A stretch of 64,000 nt of DNA, from positions 93,205 to 157,204 of the forward strand of contig DATLRO010000092.1 of the NCBI GenBank assembly GCA_035534615.1, in the 5' to 3' direction. The notes beneath the pieces were generated by a model. It worked only from the letters and a program-made list of their open reading frames with translations. It was not told the origin of the DNA and did not search any database. Made by a program: the position numbers and the translations under genes. Positions 8,245 to 16,711 of this stretch are shown here, one piece after another; position 1 is the first letter of the stretch; each line of letters starts with the position of its first letter. This stretch comes from JAGWRA01 sp035534615. GTDB taxonomy: Bacteria > Acidobacteriota > Vicinamibacteria > Vicinamibacterales > CAVVIG01.

Positions 8245-9304
8245 TCCGGGTTCGGTCGCGCTTCCGGCCCTCCTCCTGAAGCTGAGCCAGCGGAAGGACC
8301 TGACCGAGGAGGAGGCGACCGCCGCCATGACCGAGGTCATGACCGGGCGCGCGACTCCGTCGCAGATTGCCGGCCTGCTGGTCGGACTGGCGATGAAAGG
8401 CGAGCGGCCGGCCGAGATCGTCGGCCTGGCGCGCGCGATGCGGGCGCAGGCGGTGACGTTCGCCCGGCGGCACGACGACGTCTTCGACACCTGCGGCACG
8501 GGGGGAGACCGGTCGGGCACGTTCAACATCTCCTCCGCCGCCGCCATCGTCGTGGCGGCGTGCGGCGTGCCGGTCGCCAAGCACGGCAACCGGTCGGTCT
8601 CGAGCCGGTCGGGCAGCGCCGATCTCTTCGAGGCGCTCGGCGTGCGCACCGACGCCCCGCCGGCGGTCGTCGAGCGCTGCCTGGACGAGGCGGGCATCGC
8701 GTTCCTCTTCGCGCCGACCTTTCATCCGTCGATGAGGCACGCGGCCGCCACGCGGCGTGAGCTGGGGATCCGCACGGCGTTCAACCTCCTCGGGCCGCTC
8801 ACGAATCCGGCCGGCGCCCGGCGGCAGCTCGTCGGCGTGCCCCGTCCGGAACTGACCGAGCTCGTCGCGCGATCGCTCATGCAGCTGGGAGCCGAGCGGG
8901 CCTGGGTGGTGCACGGCGCGGACGGCATCGACGAGATTTCCACCTCCGGCTACACGAAGGTCTCGGAGTGCCGTGACGGCGCCGTCCAGACGTTCTACGT
9001 GCACCCGGCCGATTTCGGCCTGCCGAAGAGCAGCCGCCAGGCGCTCGTCGGCGGAGAAGCGGCGAGGAATGCGGCGATCGTCCGGCACGTGCTGACCGGT
9101 TCGCGCGGCCCGGCGCGGGACGTGGTGCTGCTCAACGCGGGGGCGGCGCTGATGGTGGCCGGCGCCGTCCCGTCCGTGCGGGAGGGGATCGACTGGGCCG
9201 CCAGGGCAATCGACGAGGGCGATGCCGCGCAGACGCTCGAGGGGCTCGTGGCCGTGTCACGCGAGGCGGACGAGGGAGGGACCGAGGGAGGGACCCGGGC
9301 ATGA
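8237..9304 (+). CDS. trpD: Anthranilate phosphoribosyltransferase
   Basis: A 355-residue enzyme transferring phosphoribose from PRPP to anthranilate. The glycine-rich PRPP site 'DTCGTGGDRSGTFNISS', the 'KHGNRSVSS' segment and 'HPSMRHAAATRRELGIRTAFNLLGPLTNPA' are diagnostic. The length is normal. The start overlaps trpG, and its TGA overlaps the trpC ATG (ATGA at 9301-9304). Confidence 0.96.
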   Translation: MDSPGSVALPALLLKLSQRKDLTEEEATAAMTEVMTGRATPSQIAGLLVGLAMKGERPAEIVGLARAMRAQAVTFARRHDDVFDTCGTGGDRSGTFNISSAAAIVVAACGVPVAKHGNRSVSSRSGSADLFEALGVRTDAPPAVVERCLDEAGIAFLFAPTFHPSMRHAAATRRELGIRTAFNLLGPLTNPAGARRQLVGVPRPELTELVARSLMQLGAERAWVVHGADGIDEISTSGYTKVSECRDGAVQTFYVHPADFGLPKSSRQALVGGEAARNAAIVRHVLTGSRGPARDVVLLNAGAALMVAGAVPSVREGIDWAARAIDEGDAAQTLEGLVAVSREADEGGTEGGTRA

Positions 9305-10155
9305 GCGGATCGACTGCCGGCGCGGGCGGGGGCGACCTGCTGGCGACGATCGTGGCGGCTACGCGTCGGGCCGTGGAGGTGCGTGCGGCCGCCGAGCCGG
9401 CCGCGGCGCTGGCGGCGCGGGCCGAGGCGGCGCCGGTGCGGCCGGGCCTCTTCCGGCGCGCCCTCGCGCGGACGGATCGGCTCAATGTGATTGCGGAGTG
9501 CAAGCGGCGGTCGCCGGCGCGAGGGCTGCTGCGGCCGGCCTACGATCCGGCTGCCATCGCACGCGGGTACGAGGCGGCCGGCGCCGCGGCGGTGTCGGTC
9601 CTGACCGAGCCGACGTTCTTCGACGGCGCGCTGGAGCACCTGCAGGCGGTCCGGGCGGCGGTTACGCTCCCCGTGCTCCGCAAGGATTTCATCGTCGACG
9701 ACTATCAGCTGCTCGAGGCGCGGGCGGCCGGCGCGGACGCCGTGCTGCTCATCGTGGCGGCACTCGGCCGGGCGGAGCTCGAACGGCGGCTGGCGCGGGC
9801 GGCGGGCCTGGGGCTGGCCGCCCTGGTCGAGGTGCACGATGCGGAGGAGCTGGCGGTGGCGGTCGGCGCCGGCGCGGACCTCATCGGGGTGAACAACCGC
9901 AACCTGCGCGACCTCAGCGTCAGCCTCGACACGTCGTACCGCCTGATGGCCGGCATGCCGAGGGACACGGTGGCCGTCAGCGAAAGCGGGCTGAAGTCGG
10001 CCGCGGATCTGCAGGGGCTGCGCGCGGCCGGATATCGCGCGTTTCTGCTCGGCGAGCGGCTGATGACCAGCCCCGATCCGGGGGAGGCGCTCCGGCTGCT
10101 GCTCGACGGCAGCCCGGCGCCCCTTCCGGCCGGACCGGGCCGGCCGCCATGCTGA
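9301..10155 (+). CDS. trpC: Indole-3-glycerol phosphate synthase
   Basis: A 284-residue (beta/alpha)8 enzyme closing the indole ring. Motifs include 'IAECKRRSPARG' (catalytic Lys), 'VLTEPTFFDG', 'LRKDFIVDDYQ', 'IGVNNRNL' and 'AVSESGLKSAAD'. It is monofunctional, and trpF follows as a separate gene overlapping by 7 bases. The Ala/Arg-rich N-terminal 60 residues are loosely conserved in the family, but the ATGA overlap with trpD supports this start. Confidence 0.96.
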   Translation: MSGSTAGAGGGDLLATIVAATRRAVEVRAAAEPAAALAARAEAAPVRPGLFRRALARTDRLNVIAECKRRSPARGLLRPAYDPAAIARGYEAAGAAAVSVLTEPTFFDGALEHLQAVRAAVTLPVLRKDFIVDDYQLLEARAAGADAVLLIVAALGRAELERRLARAAGLGLAALVEVHDAEELAVAVGAGADLIGVNNRNLRDLSVSLDTSYRLMAGMPRDTVAVSESGLKSAADLQGLRAAGYRAFLLGERLMTSPDPGEALRLLLDGSPAPLPAGPGRPPC

Positions 10156-10775
10156 TCAAGATCTGCGGCATCACGCGCCAGGAGGACGCCGACCTGGCGG
10201 TGGCGCTCGGCGCCTCGGCGCTCGGCTTCGTGTTCTGGCCGGCGAGTCCGCGGTTCGTCGATCCGTACCGGGCGAAGCGGATCGTGGCGTCGCTGCCGAT
10301 CGGCATCGCGGCGGTCGGCGTGTTCGTCGATCAGCCGATCGGCTACGTCAACGGCGTGGCGGCGCTGGCCAGGCTGACCGGCGTGCAGCTGCACGGCGGC
10401 GAGTCGATCGATTTCGCCCGCGGCGTGACGCGGCCGGTGCTGAAGGCGGTGGCGCTGTCGTCCGGTGGGGAGCCGGCCGGCGTGGACGCGTGGCCGGCGC
10501 GCGTCACGCTGCTCGCCGACGTGCACGACCCGGCTCGGCGCGGCGGCACCGGCCGGACGGTCGACTGGGCGGTGGCCGCCGGGCTGGCCAGGCGGCGCCG
10601 GCTGGTGCTGGCCGGGGGACTGACGCCCGACAACGTCGGAGAGGCCGTCCGCGTCGTGCGGCCGTTCGGCGTCGATGTCTCATCGGGCGTCGAAGCGCGG
10701 CCGGGCGTCAAGGACCCGCAGAAGCTGCGGGCGTTCCTCTCGGTGGTGCGGGGGATGGAAGAGGTGCACGAGTGA
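10149..10775 (+). CDS. trpF: Phosphoribosylanthranilate isomerase
   Basis: A 208-residue (beta/alpha)8 isomerase. It begins with the classic 'MLIKICGITRQEDA' (catalytic Cys in KICG) and contains 'ALGFVFWPASPRFV', 'GVFVDQP', 'VQLHGGES' and the C-terminal phosphate-binding 'GVDVSSGVEARPGVKD'. The catalytic Asp is likely in 'LLADVHD'. The ATG overlaps the end of trpC, and its TGA overlaps the trpB GTG. Confidence 0.95.
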   Translation: MLIKICGITRQEDADLAVALGASALGFVFWPASPRFVDPYRAKRIVASLPIGIAAVGVFVDQPIGYVNGVAALARLTGVQLHGGESIDFARGVTRPVLKAVALSSGGEPAGVDAWPARVTLLADVHDPARRGGTGRTVDWAVAAGLARRRRLVLAGGLTPDNVGEAVRVVRPFGVDVSSGVEARPGVKDPQKLRAFLSVVRGMEEVHE

Positions 10776-12040
10776 GCAGGCCAGAAGCAGTCATGCCGGC
10801 CGCCGTGGGGCGGCGGGATCCGGATGCGCGCGGCTATTTCGGCGAGTTCGGCGGGCGGTTCGTGCCGGAAACGCTGGTCGAGCCGGTCGAAACGCTGGAG
10901 CGCGAATATTTCAGGGCGCGGGCCGACGCGTCGTTCCAGGCGGAACTGGACCGGCTGCTGCGCGACTACGTGGGACGGCCGACGCCGGTGTACGAGGCGC
11001 GGCGGCTGTCGGCCGCCGCCGGCGGCGCCCGGATCTTCCTCAAGCGTGAGGACCTCACGCACACCGGCGCGCACAAGATCAACAACGCGCTCGGCCAGGC
11101 GCTGCTCGCCGTGCGGATGGGCAAGTGCCGGATTGTCGCCGAGACGGGTGCCGGACAGCACGGCGTCGCGACCGCCACGGCCTGCGCCCTGTTCGGCCTG
11201 GAGTGCCACGTGTACATGGGCGCGGCCGACATGGCGCGCCAGGCGCTGAACGTGTTCAGGATGCGGCTGCTCGGCGCCGAAGTCCGCCGGGTGGAGGCCG
11301 GCAGCGCCACGCTGAAGGATGCGATCAACGAGGCGATGCGCGACTGGGTGACCCACGTCGACCGCACGTACTACCTGCTCGGATCCGCGCTCGGTCCGCA
11401 TCCGTACCCGCTGATGGTGCGCGAGTTCCAGTCGGTGATCGGCCGGGAGGCCCGCGCGCAGTTCCTCGCGCAGACCGGCGCGCTCCCGGATGCGGTCGTG
11501 GCGTGCGTGGGGGGCGGCAGCAACGCGATCGGGATCTTCGACGGCTTCATCGACGACCGCGAAGTGCGGCTGATCGGCGTCGAGGCCGGCGGGGAGGCGA
11601 TCGCGCCGGGCCGGCACGCCGCCAGGTTCGCGGGCGGCAGCGCCGGCGTGCTGCAGGGGACGCGCACGTTCATCCTGCAGGATGGCGACGGCAACATCGA
11701 GGCGACGCATTCGGTCTCGGCCGGGCTCGACTACGCGGCGGTCGGCCCCGAGCACGCGTGGCTGCGGCAGACGGGCCGCACGGAGTACACGTGGGCGTCC
11801 GACGCCGACGCGCTCGAGGGCTTCGAGCAGCTCGCGCAGCTGGAAGGCATCCTGCCGGCGCTCGAATCGTCGCACGCGGTGGCGCACGCGACGCGGCTGG
11901 CGCGTGAACTGGGGAGCGGCCGCACGATTCTGGTGAATCTGTCGGGCCGCGGCGACAAGGACGTCGAGACGGTGCAGAAGGTGCTCGCGCGGCGGACCGG
12001 CGGCGGAAAGGCACAGGACACGGACCATGTCTCGGATTGA
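10772..12040 (+). CDS. trpB: Tryptophan synthase beta chain
   Basis: A 422-residue PLP enzyme joining indole to serine. The PLP lysine is in 'HTGAHKINNALGQ', with 'AETGAGQHGVATA', the phosphate loop 'CVGGGSNAIG' and C-terminal 'LSGRGDKD'. I prefer the GTG start at 10772 (overlapping the trpF stop as GTGA) because GGAAGAGG lies 7 nt upstream. The ATG at 10793 has a weaker site. It is the canonical TrpB1 type, paired with trpA, whose start overlaps by 14 bases. Confidence 0.95.
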   Translation: MSRPEAVMPAAVGRRDPDARGYFGEFGGRFVPETLVEPVETLEREYFRARADASFQAELDRLLRDYVGRPTPVYEARRLSAAAGGARIFLKREDLTHTGAHKINNALGQALLAVRMGKCRIVAETGAGQHGVATATACALFGLECHVYMGAADMARQALNVFRMRLLGAEVRRVEAGSATLKDAINEAMRDWVTHVDRTYYLLGSALGPHPYPLMVREFQSVIGREARAQFLAQTGALPDAVVACVGGGSNAIGIFDGFIDDREVRLIGVEAGGEAIAPGRHAARFAGGSAGVLQGTRTFILQDGDGNIEATHSVSAGLDYAAVGPEHAWLRQTGRTEYTWASDADALEGFEQLAQLEGILPALESSHAVAHATRLARELGSGRTILVNLSGRGDKDVETVQKVLARRTGGGKAQDTDHVSD

Positions 12041-12863
12041 CACCACGTTCGCCCGGCTGCGTCAGGACGGGCGGACGGGCCTGGTGACCTACGTCACCGC
12101 GGGCGATCCCGATCTCGGGCGGTCGGGCGAGATCCTGCGCGCCCTGGATCGGGCCGGCGCCGATGTCCTCGAGGTCGGCGTGCCGTTCTCGGATCCGCTG
12201 GCCGACGGCCCGGTCATTCAGCGGGCGACGGAGCGGGCGCTCGCCGCGGGGGGAAGCCTGGCGGCCTCCCTCGATCTGATCGCGCGCGTGCGCGCCGGCG
12301 TCGGCGCGCCCATCGTCCTCTTCAGCTACGCCAATCCGCTGATGCGCATGGGCGTGGAGCGGTTCGCGGCGCGGGCGGCGGAGGCGGGCGTCGACGGCGT
12401 GCTGGTGCTCGACCTGCCGATCGAGGAGGCCGGCACGGTCCGGGAAACAGTCACCGCCGCCGGGCTCGACATGATCTTTCTGCTCAGCCCGACGACCACG
12501 ACGGAGCGGATTCGGCGGGCGGCGCAGCTGGGACGCGGGTTCCTGTACGGGATCTCCCGTCTCGGCGTCACGGGCGCCCGCGACACCATCGCGCCCGGCG
12601 CCGGCGACCTCGTCCGGCGCATCCGGGCGGAGACGACGATGCCGGTGGCGCTCGGGTTCGGCATCTCCAGCCCGGGCCACGTCCGGCAGGTCGGTGCCTG
12701 GGCGGATGCGGCCGTGGTCGGCAGCGGCCTGGTGAGCGTGATCGCGGAGGCGGGGCGGGCACCGGACCTGTGCGAGCGGGTCGAGGCGTACGTCCGCTGG
12801 CTCAAGGGACCGGCGGATCCGGCGGAGCGGGATGACGATCGACGAGTTGCGCCGGCGAATTGA
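12027..12863 (+). CDS. trpA: Tryptophan synthase alpha chain
   Basis: A 278-residue TIM-barrel subunit cleaving indole-3-glycerol phosphate. The signatures 'LEVGVPFSDPLADGPVIQ' (catalytic Glu), 'LVLDLPIEEA' (catalytic Asp), 'YGISRLGVTG' and 'GFGISSPGHV' are intact. It overlaps trpB by 14 bases upstream and the chorismate mutase gene by 32 bases downstream, an unusually long overlap. Confidence 0.96.
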   Translation: MSRIDTTFARLRQDGRTGLVTYVTAGDPDLGRSGEILRALDRAGADVLEVGVPFSDPLADGPVIQRATERALAAGGSLAASLDLIARVRAGVGAPIVLFSYANPLMRMGVERFAARAAEAGVDGVLVLDLPIEEAGTVRETVTAAGLDMIFLLSPTTTTERIRRAAQLGRGFLYGISRLGVTGARDTIAPGAGDLVRRIRAETTMPVALGFGISSPGHVRQVGAWADAAVVGSGLVSVIAEAGRAPDLCERVEAYVRWLKGPADPAERDDDRRVAPAN

Positions 12864-13140
12864 CGGGGTGGACGAGCACCTGGTCCGCCTGCTCAACGAG
12901 CGGGCCGCCTGCGCGCTCGCGATCGGCGAGCTGAAGCGCGCCGGGGGGCTCGCGGTGTATCAGCCGGCGCGGGAGGCCGACGTCCTGCGGCACGTCCGGG
13001 CGGTCGACGCGGGCATGGGCGGGCCCCTGGGCCCGGGGGCCATCGGGCGGCTGTTTGAGCGTATCATCGATGAAGCGCGTCGGATCGAGCGCGTCAGCGT
13101 CAGTGAGGACCGCGGGCCGTTGCGCCCGCAGGAACCGTGA
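12832..13140 (+). CDS. Chorismate mutase, AroQ class
   Basis: A 102-residue all-helical monofunctional chorismate mutase, diverting chorismate to prephenate for Tyr and Phe. The family pattern is visible: 'LRRRIDGVDEHLVRLLNERA' (N-terminal helix with the catalytic Arg), 'LAIGELKRAGG' (catalytic Lys) and 'READVLRHV'. The ATG lies 32 bases inside trpA, and the GTGA at its end could start a longer form of the next gene. In this operon it feeds tyrA. No prephenate dehydratase is present nearby. Confidence 0.9.
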   Translation: MTIDELRRRIDGVDEHLVRLLNERAACALAIGELKRAGGLAVYQPAREADVLRHVRAVDAGMGGPLGPGAIGRLFERIIDEARRIERVSVSEDRGPLRPQEP

Positions 13141-13223
13141 GGACGTCGATGCCGCAATCGGGACAGGGGCAGGGATCGGGCGCCGGGGCGCAGGCGGGCT
13201 GGGCCGGTGAGGGAGCTGCAGAC

Positions 13224-14294
13224 ATGGTCGTCGTGATGAAGGAACGGGCCGACGAGGCGCAGATCGTCAAGGTCGTGGAGCACCTGGTCGAGCTCGGCAT
13301 GGACGTGCACCGGTCGACCGGCGCCACGCGGACGGTGATCGGCGCCGTCGGCCAGCGGCCGGTGGACCCGCGCCTCATCGAAATGATGGACGGCGTGCAC
13401 GAGGTGCTGCGGATCTCCGAGCCGTACAAGCTCGCCAGCCGGACGTTCAAGCCGGAGAACACGGTGATCGTGCTGGATGACGTCCGGATCGGCGGCGACG
13501 AAGTGATCGTCATGGCCGGGCCCTGTTCGGCGGAAACCGAGGAGCAGGTCCATGCGACCGCGGCGGCGGTGAAGCGGGCCGGCGCGAAGGTCCTGCGGGG
13601 CGGCGCGTTCAAGCCCCGCAGCTCGCCCTACAGCTTCCAGGGGCTCGGCGAAGAAGGGCTCCGGATGCTGCGGTCGGCCGCGAGCGCCCACAATCTGAAG
13701 CTGGTCAGCGAGGTGATGGACGCGAGCCAGATCGAGCTGATCGATCGCTACTGCGACATCTTCCAGGTGGGCGCCCGCAACATGCAGAACTATTCGCTGC
13801 TGCGGGAGCTGGGGCGCGTGCGCAAGCCGGTGCTCCTGAAGCGGGGCATCTCGGCGACCATCGAGGAGTGGCTGCTGTCGGCCGAATACGTGCTCGGCGG
13901 CGGCAACAGCCAGGTCATCCTCTGCGAGCGCGGCATCCGCACCTTCGAGAGCTACACGCGCAACACGCTGGACATCTCGGCGATTCCGGTCGTGCAGCAG
14001 CTCAGCCACCTGCCTGTCCTGGTCGACCCGAGCCACGGCACGGGCCGCCGGGACAAGGTCGCGTCGATGGCCCGGGCGGCCGTGGCGGCCGGCGCCGACG
14101 GGCTGCTGATCGAAGTGCACTGCGACCCGGACCACGCGCTGAGCGACGGCGCGCAGTCGATGCTCCCGGCGCAGTTCGACCGGCTCATGGCCGAGCTGCG
14201 GATCATCGCGCCGGCGATCGGGCGGACGATCTGCGTGGAGCCGGCCGCGCGGCGCGGCTGGGGCGCGGGACGGTCGACCGTCGACACGCGCTGA
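13224..14294 (+). CDS. aroF: 3-deoxy-7-phosphoheptulonate (DAHP) synthase, type I-beta with N-terminal regulatory domain
   Basis: First enzyme of the shikimate pathway, 356 residues from this start. Residues 1-75 (MVVVMKERADEAQIVKVVEH...) form the ferredoxin-like regulatory domain seen in Thermotoga-type enzymes. The barrel follows with 'AGPCSAE', 'KVLRGGAFKPRSSPYSFQG', 'QVGARNMQNY', 'LLKRG', 'CERGIRTFE' and 'LVDPSHGTGRRD'. The start at 13224 is chosen because it matches the family N-terminus and has GAGGGAG 8 nt upstream. A GTG at 13137 or ATG at 13149 would add a Gly/Ala/Gln-rich extension. Confidence 0.93.
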   Translation: MVVVMKERADEAQIVKVVEHLVELGMDVHRSTGATRTVIGAVGQRPVDPRLIEMMDGVHEVLRISEPYKLASRTFKPENTVIVLDDVRIGGDEVIVMAGPCSAETEEQVHATAAAVKRAGAKVLRGGAFKPRSSPYSFQGLGEEGLRMLRSAASAHNLKLVSEVMDASQIELIDRYCDIFQVGARNMQNYSLLRELGRVRKPVLLKRGISATIEEWLLSAEYVLGGGNSQVILCERGIRTFESYTRNTLDISAIPVVQQLSHLPVLVDPSHGTGRRDKVASMARAAVAAGADGLLIEVHCDPDHALSDGAQSMLPAQFDRLMAELRIIAPAIGRTICVEPAARRGWGAGRSTVDTR

Positions 14295-14301
14295 TCCGGG
14301 C

Positions 14302-15195
14302 ATGGCCGGACCGGTCTCATCCCCGGGGCGCGGACCGGACGGGCCCGGGGCCGGCGTCATCGCCATCACCGGCCTCGGGCTGATCGGCGGGTCGATCGCG
14401 TACGCCATCCGGCGGCGCTGGCCCGGAACGCGACTCATCGGCGTCGATCGGCCCGACGTCCTGCAGGACGCCCTCGCGCGCGGCGCCGTGACCGAGGCGG
14501 CCGGGCTCGACGGGCTGCGGCACGCCGACCTGGTCATCCTGGCCACTCCCATCAGCGAGATTCTCCGGGTGCTGGCCCGCCTGCCCGACCTCATGCCCGG
14601 ATCGGCGGTGGTGACCGACACCGGCAGCACCAAGCAGGCGATCATGGCGGCGGCCGCCGGGCTGCCGGAACGGCTGGCGTTCGTGGGCGGCCACCCGGTC
14701 GCGGGTGATTCGCGCGGCGGCCTCGGGGCGGCGCGCGCCGATCTGTTCGACGGGCGGCCCTGGGTGCTGGTGCCCGGCTCGGCGCGGGCGTCGGCGGTGG
14801 AGCGGGTGGCGACGTTCATTGCGCGGCTCGGCGCCCGCCCGGCCCGGCTGGAAGCGGCGGACCACGACCGGCTGTTCGCCGCGGTGAGTCATCTGCCGCA
14901 GCTGGTGGCCAGCGTGCTGATGGCGACGGCCGGCTTGCGGGCGGGGGCGGAAGGGCTGCGCCTCGCGGGCGGCGGGCTGCGGGACACGACGCGGCTGGCG
15001 GCCAGTCCGCCGGGGATCTGGACGGATATCCTCGCGACGAACGCGGACGAGGTCACCGCCGCGATCGACGACCTGATCGCGCGGCTGCGCGCGGCGCGCG
15101 AGGATCTGCGGGCGCCGGCCGCCCTGGCGCGGCTGTTCGACGAGGCGCGGCGCTGGCGCGACGCGCTCGAAGACGGAGGCGACGGCGGGGCGTGA
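14302..15195 (+). CDS. tyrA: Prephenate dehydrogenase
   Basis: A 297-residue NAD(P)-dependent enzyme giving 4-hydroxyphenylpyruvate for Tyr. It has the Rossmann motif 'ITGLGLIGGSIA', 'DTGSTKQAI', the active-site 'GGHPVAGDSRGG' (catalytic His) and 'AAVSHLPQLVA'. It is the last gene of the aromatic operon, 7 bp after DAHP synthase. Its presence explains why Tyr codons might be used in the operon leader. No ACT domain is visible. Confidence 0.94.
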   Translation: MAGPVSSPGRGPDGPGAGVIAITGLGLIGGSIAYAIRRRWPGTRLIGVDRPDVLQDALARGAVTEAAGLDGLRHADLVILATPISEILRVLARLPDLMPGSAVVTDTGSTKQAIMAAAAGLPERLAFVGGHPVAGDSRGGLGAARADLFDGRPWVLVPGSARASAVERVATFIARLGARPARLEAADHDRLFAAVSHLPQLVASVLMATAGLRAGAEGLRLAGGGLRDTTRLAASPPGIWTDILATNADEVTAAIDDLIARLRAAREDLRAPAALARLFDEARRWRDALEDGGDGGA

Positions 15196-15272
15196 CACGC
15201 GCCGGGCGCGGGCGCGCGCTGGAGAGGGCCGGCGGGCGCGTGATAGCATTGACGGACGGTGGATCGCCGAGT

Positions 15273-15968
15273 ATGAACAAGGTCCTCAGCAGCGCCGCGG
15301 ACGCGGTCGCCCTCATCCCGGACGGCGCGACGATCATGATGGGCGGGTTCGGGCTGTGCGGCATCCCCGAACACCTGATCGCGGCGCTGCACGCCCGCGG
15401 CACCCGGGATCTCACGGTCATCAGCAACAACGCCGGCGTGGACGACTTCGGCATCGGCGTCCTGCTGCGCTCGCGGCAGGTGAAGAAGATGATCGCGAGC
15501 TACGTCGGCGAGAACAAGGAATTCGAGCGGCAGTTCATCGCCGGCGAGCTGGACGTCGAGCTGGTGCCGCAGGGGACGCTCGCCGAGCGGATTCGCGCGG
15601 GCGGCGCCGGCATCGGCGGGTTCTTCACGCCGACCGGCTACGGCACCGTGATCGCCGACGGGAAGGAAACGCGGCTGATCGACGGCCGGCCCTGCGTGCT
15701 GGAGATGCCGCTGCACGCCGACTTCGCGTTCGTCAAGGCGTGGCGCGGGGATCGGAAGGGGAATCTTGTCTACCGGCGGACCGCCCGCAACTTCAACCCG
15801 ATGATGGCGACCGCCGCGGCCGTGACGATCGCCGAGGTCGAAGAGCTCGTCGAGCCGGGCGCCCTCGACGCCGACGCCATCGTCACGCCGGGGATCTTCG
15901 TGCGGCACATCCTGCAGGGCGGCCGCTACGAGAAGCGGATCGAGAAGCGGACCGTCCGGACGGCGTGA
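15273..15968 (+). CDS. scoA: 3-oxoacid CoA-transferase subunit A
   Basis: A 231-residue alpha subunit of a succinyl-CoA:3-ketoacid (or acetoacetate) CoA-transferase. It has 'MMGGFGLCGIPEHLI', 'NNAGVDDFGIG', 'GGFFTPTGYGT' and 'RTARNFNPMMA'. The ATG at 15273 is preferred over an upstream extension (from 15192) because the latter is low-complexity and overlaps tyrA. With the next two genes it forms a ketone-body / acetoacetyl-CoA module. Substrate choice between succinyl-CoA and acetyl-CoA cannot be read from the sequence. Confidence 0.93.
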   Translation: MNKVLSSAADAVALIPDGATIMMGGFGLCGIPEHLIAALHARGTRDLTVISNNAGVDDFGIGVLLRSRQVKKMIASYVGENKEFERQFIAGELDVELVPQGTLAERIRAGGAGIGGFFTPTGYGTVIADGKETRLIDGRPCVLEMPLHADFAFVKAWRGDRKGNLVYRRTARNFNPMMATAAAVTIAEVEELVEPGALDADAIVTPGIFVRHILQGGRYEKRIEKRTVRTA

Positions 15969-16014
15969 CGGCGGCCGCGGGCGGCCGTGCCGGCCGGCCG
16001 GCAGGGGAGCAATC

Positions 16015-16662
16015 GTGGACAAGCGGGAGCGGATCGTGCGGCGCGTGGCGAAGGAGCTGAAGGACGGCGACTACGTGAACCTCGGCATCGGCCTGCCGAC
16101 GCTCGTCGCCAACTTCGTGCCGCCCGGCGTCGACATCACGCTGCACTCGGAGAACGGCCTGCTCGGCGTCGGCCCGTACCCGTTCGACGCGGAGGTCGAT
16201 CCGGATCTGATCAACGCCGGCAAGGAGACGGTCACCGAGACGCCCGGCAGTTCCTATTTCAGCAGCGCCGATTCCTTCGCGATGGTCCGCGGCGGCCACA
16301 TCGATCTCACCGTGCTCGGCGCGCTCCAGATCGACCAGCACGGCAACCTCGCCAACTGGATGATCCCCGGCAAGATGGTCAAGGGGATGGGCGGCGCCAT
16401 GGATCTGGTCGCCGGCGCGAAGAAGGTGATCGTGGCCATGGAGCACACCACCCGGGAGGGGGGCGCCAAGATCCTGCGCCAGTGCAGCCTGCCGCTCACC
16501 GGCGTGAACGTCGTCGACATGATCGTCACCGAGCTCGCGGTGATCGACGTCACGGATCGCGGGCTCGTCCTCAGAGAGATCGCCGACGGCGTCGACCTCG
16601 AGGACGTGACGAAGGCCACCGAAGCCGAGCTGACGATCGCGGCCCCGCTCGGCCGGTTCTGA
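16015..16662 (+). CDS. scoB: 3-oxoacid CoA-transferase subunit B
   Basis: A 215-residue beta subunit with the catalytic Glu (E46) in 'LHSENGLLG', which forms the enzyme-CoA thioester. 'GKMVKGMGGAMDLV' and 'TREGGAKIL' are also typical. GTG start at 16015 with GGGGAGC upstream. It lies 46 bp after scoA and 49 bp before the thiolase, so the three genes look cotranscribed. Confidence 0.93.
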   Translation: MDKRERIVRRVAKELKDGDYVNLGIGLPTLVANFVPPGVDITLHSENGLLGVGPYPFDAEVDPDLINAGKETVTETPGSSYFSSADSFAMVRGGHIDLTVLGALQIDQHGNLANWMIPGKMVKGMGGAMDLVAGAKKVIVAMEHTTREGGAKILRQCSLPLTGVNVVDMIVTELAVIDVTDRGLVLREIADGVDLEDVTKATEAELTIAAPLGRF

Positions 16663-16711
16663 AGGCGCGGGGCCGTCCGGCCATTCCTCCTGAGACAGAC
16701 AGAGGCCATTC

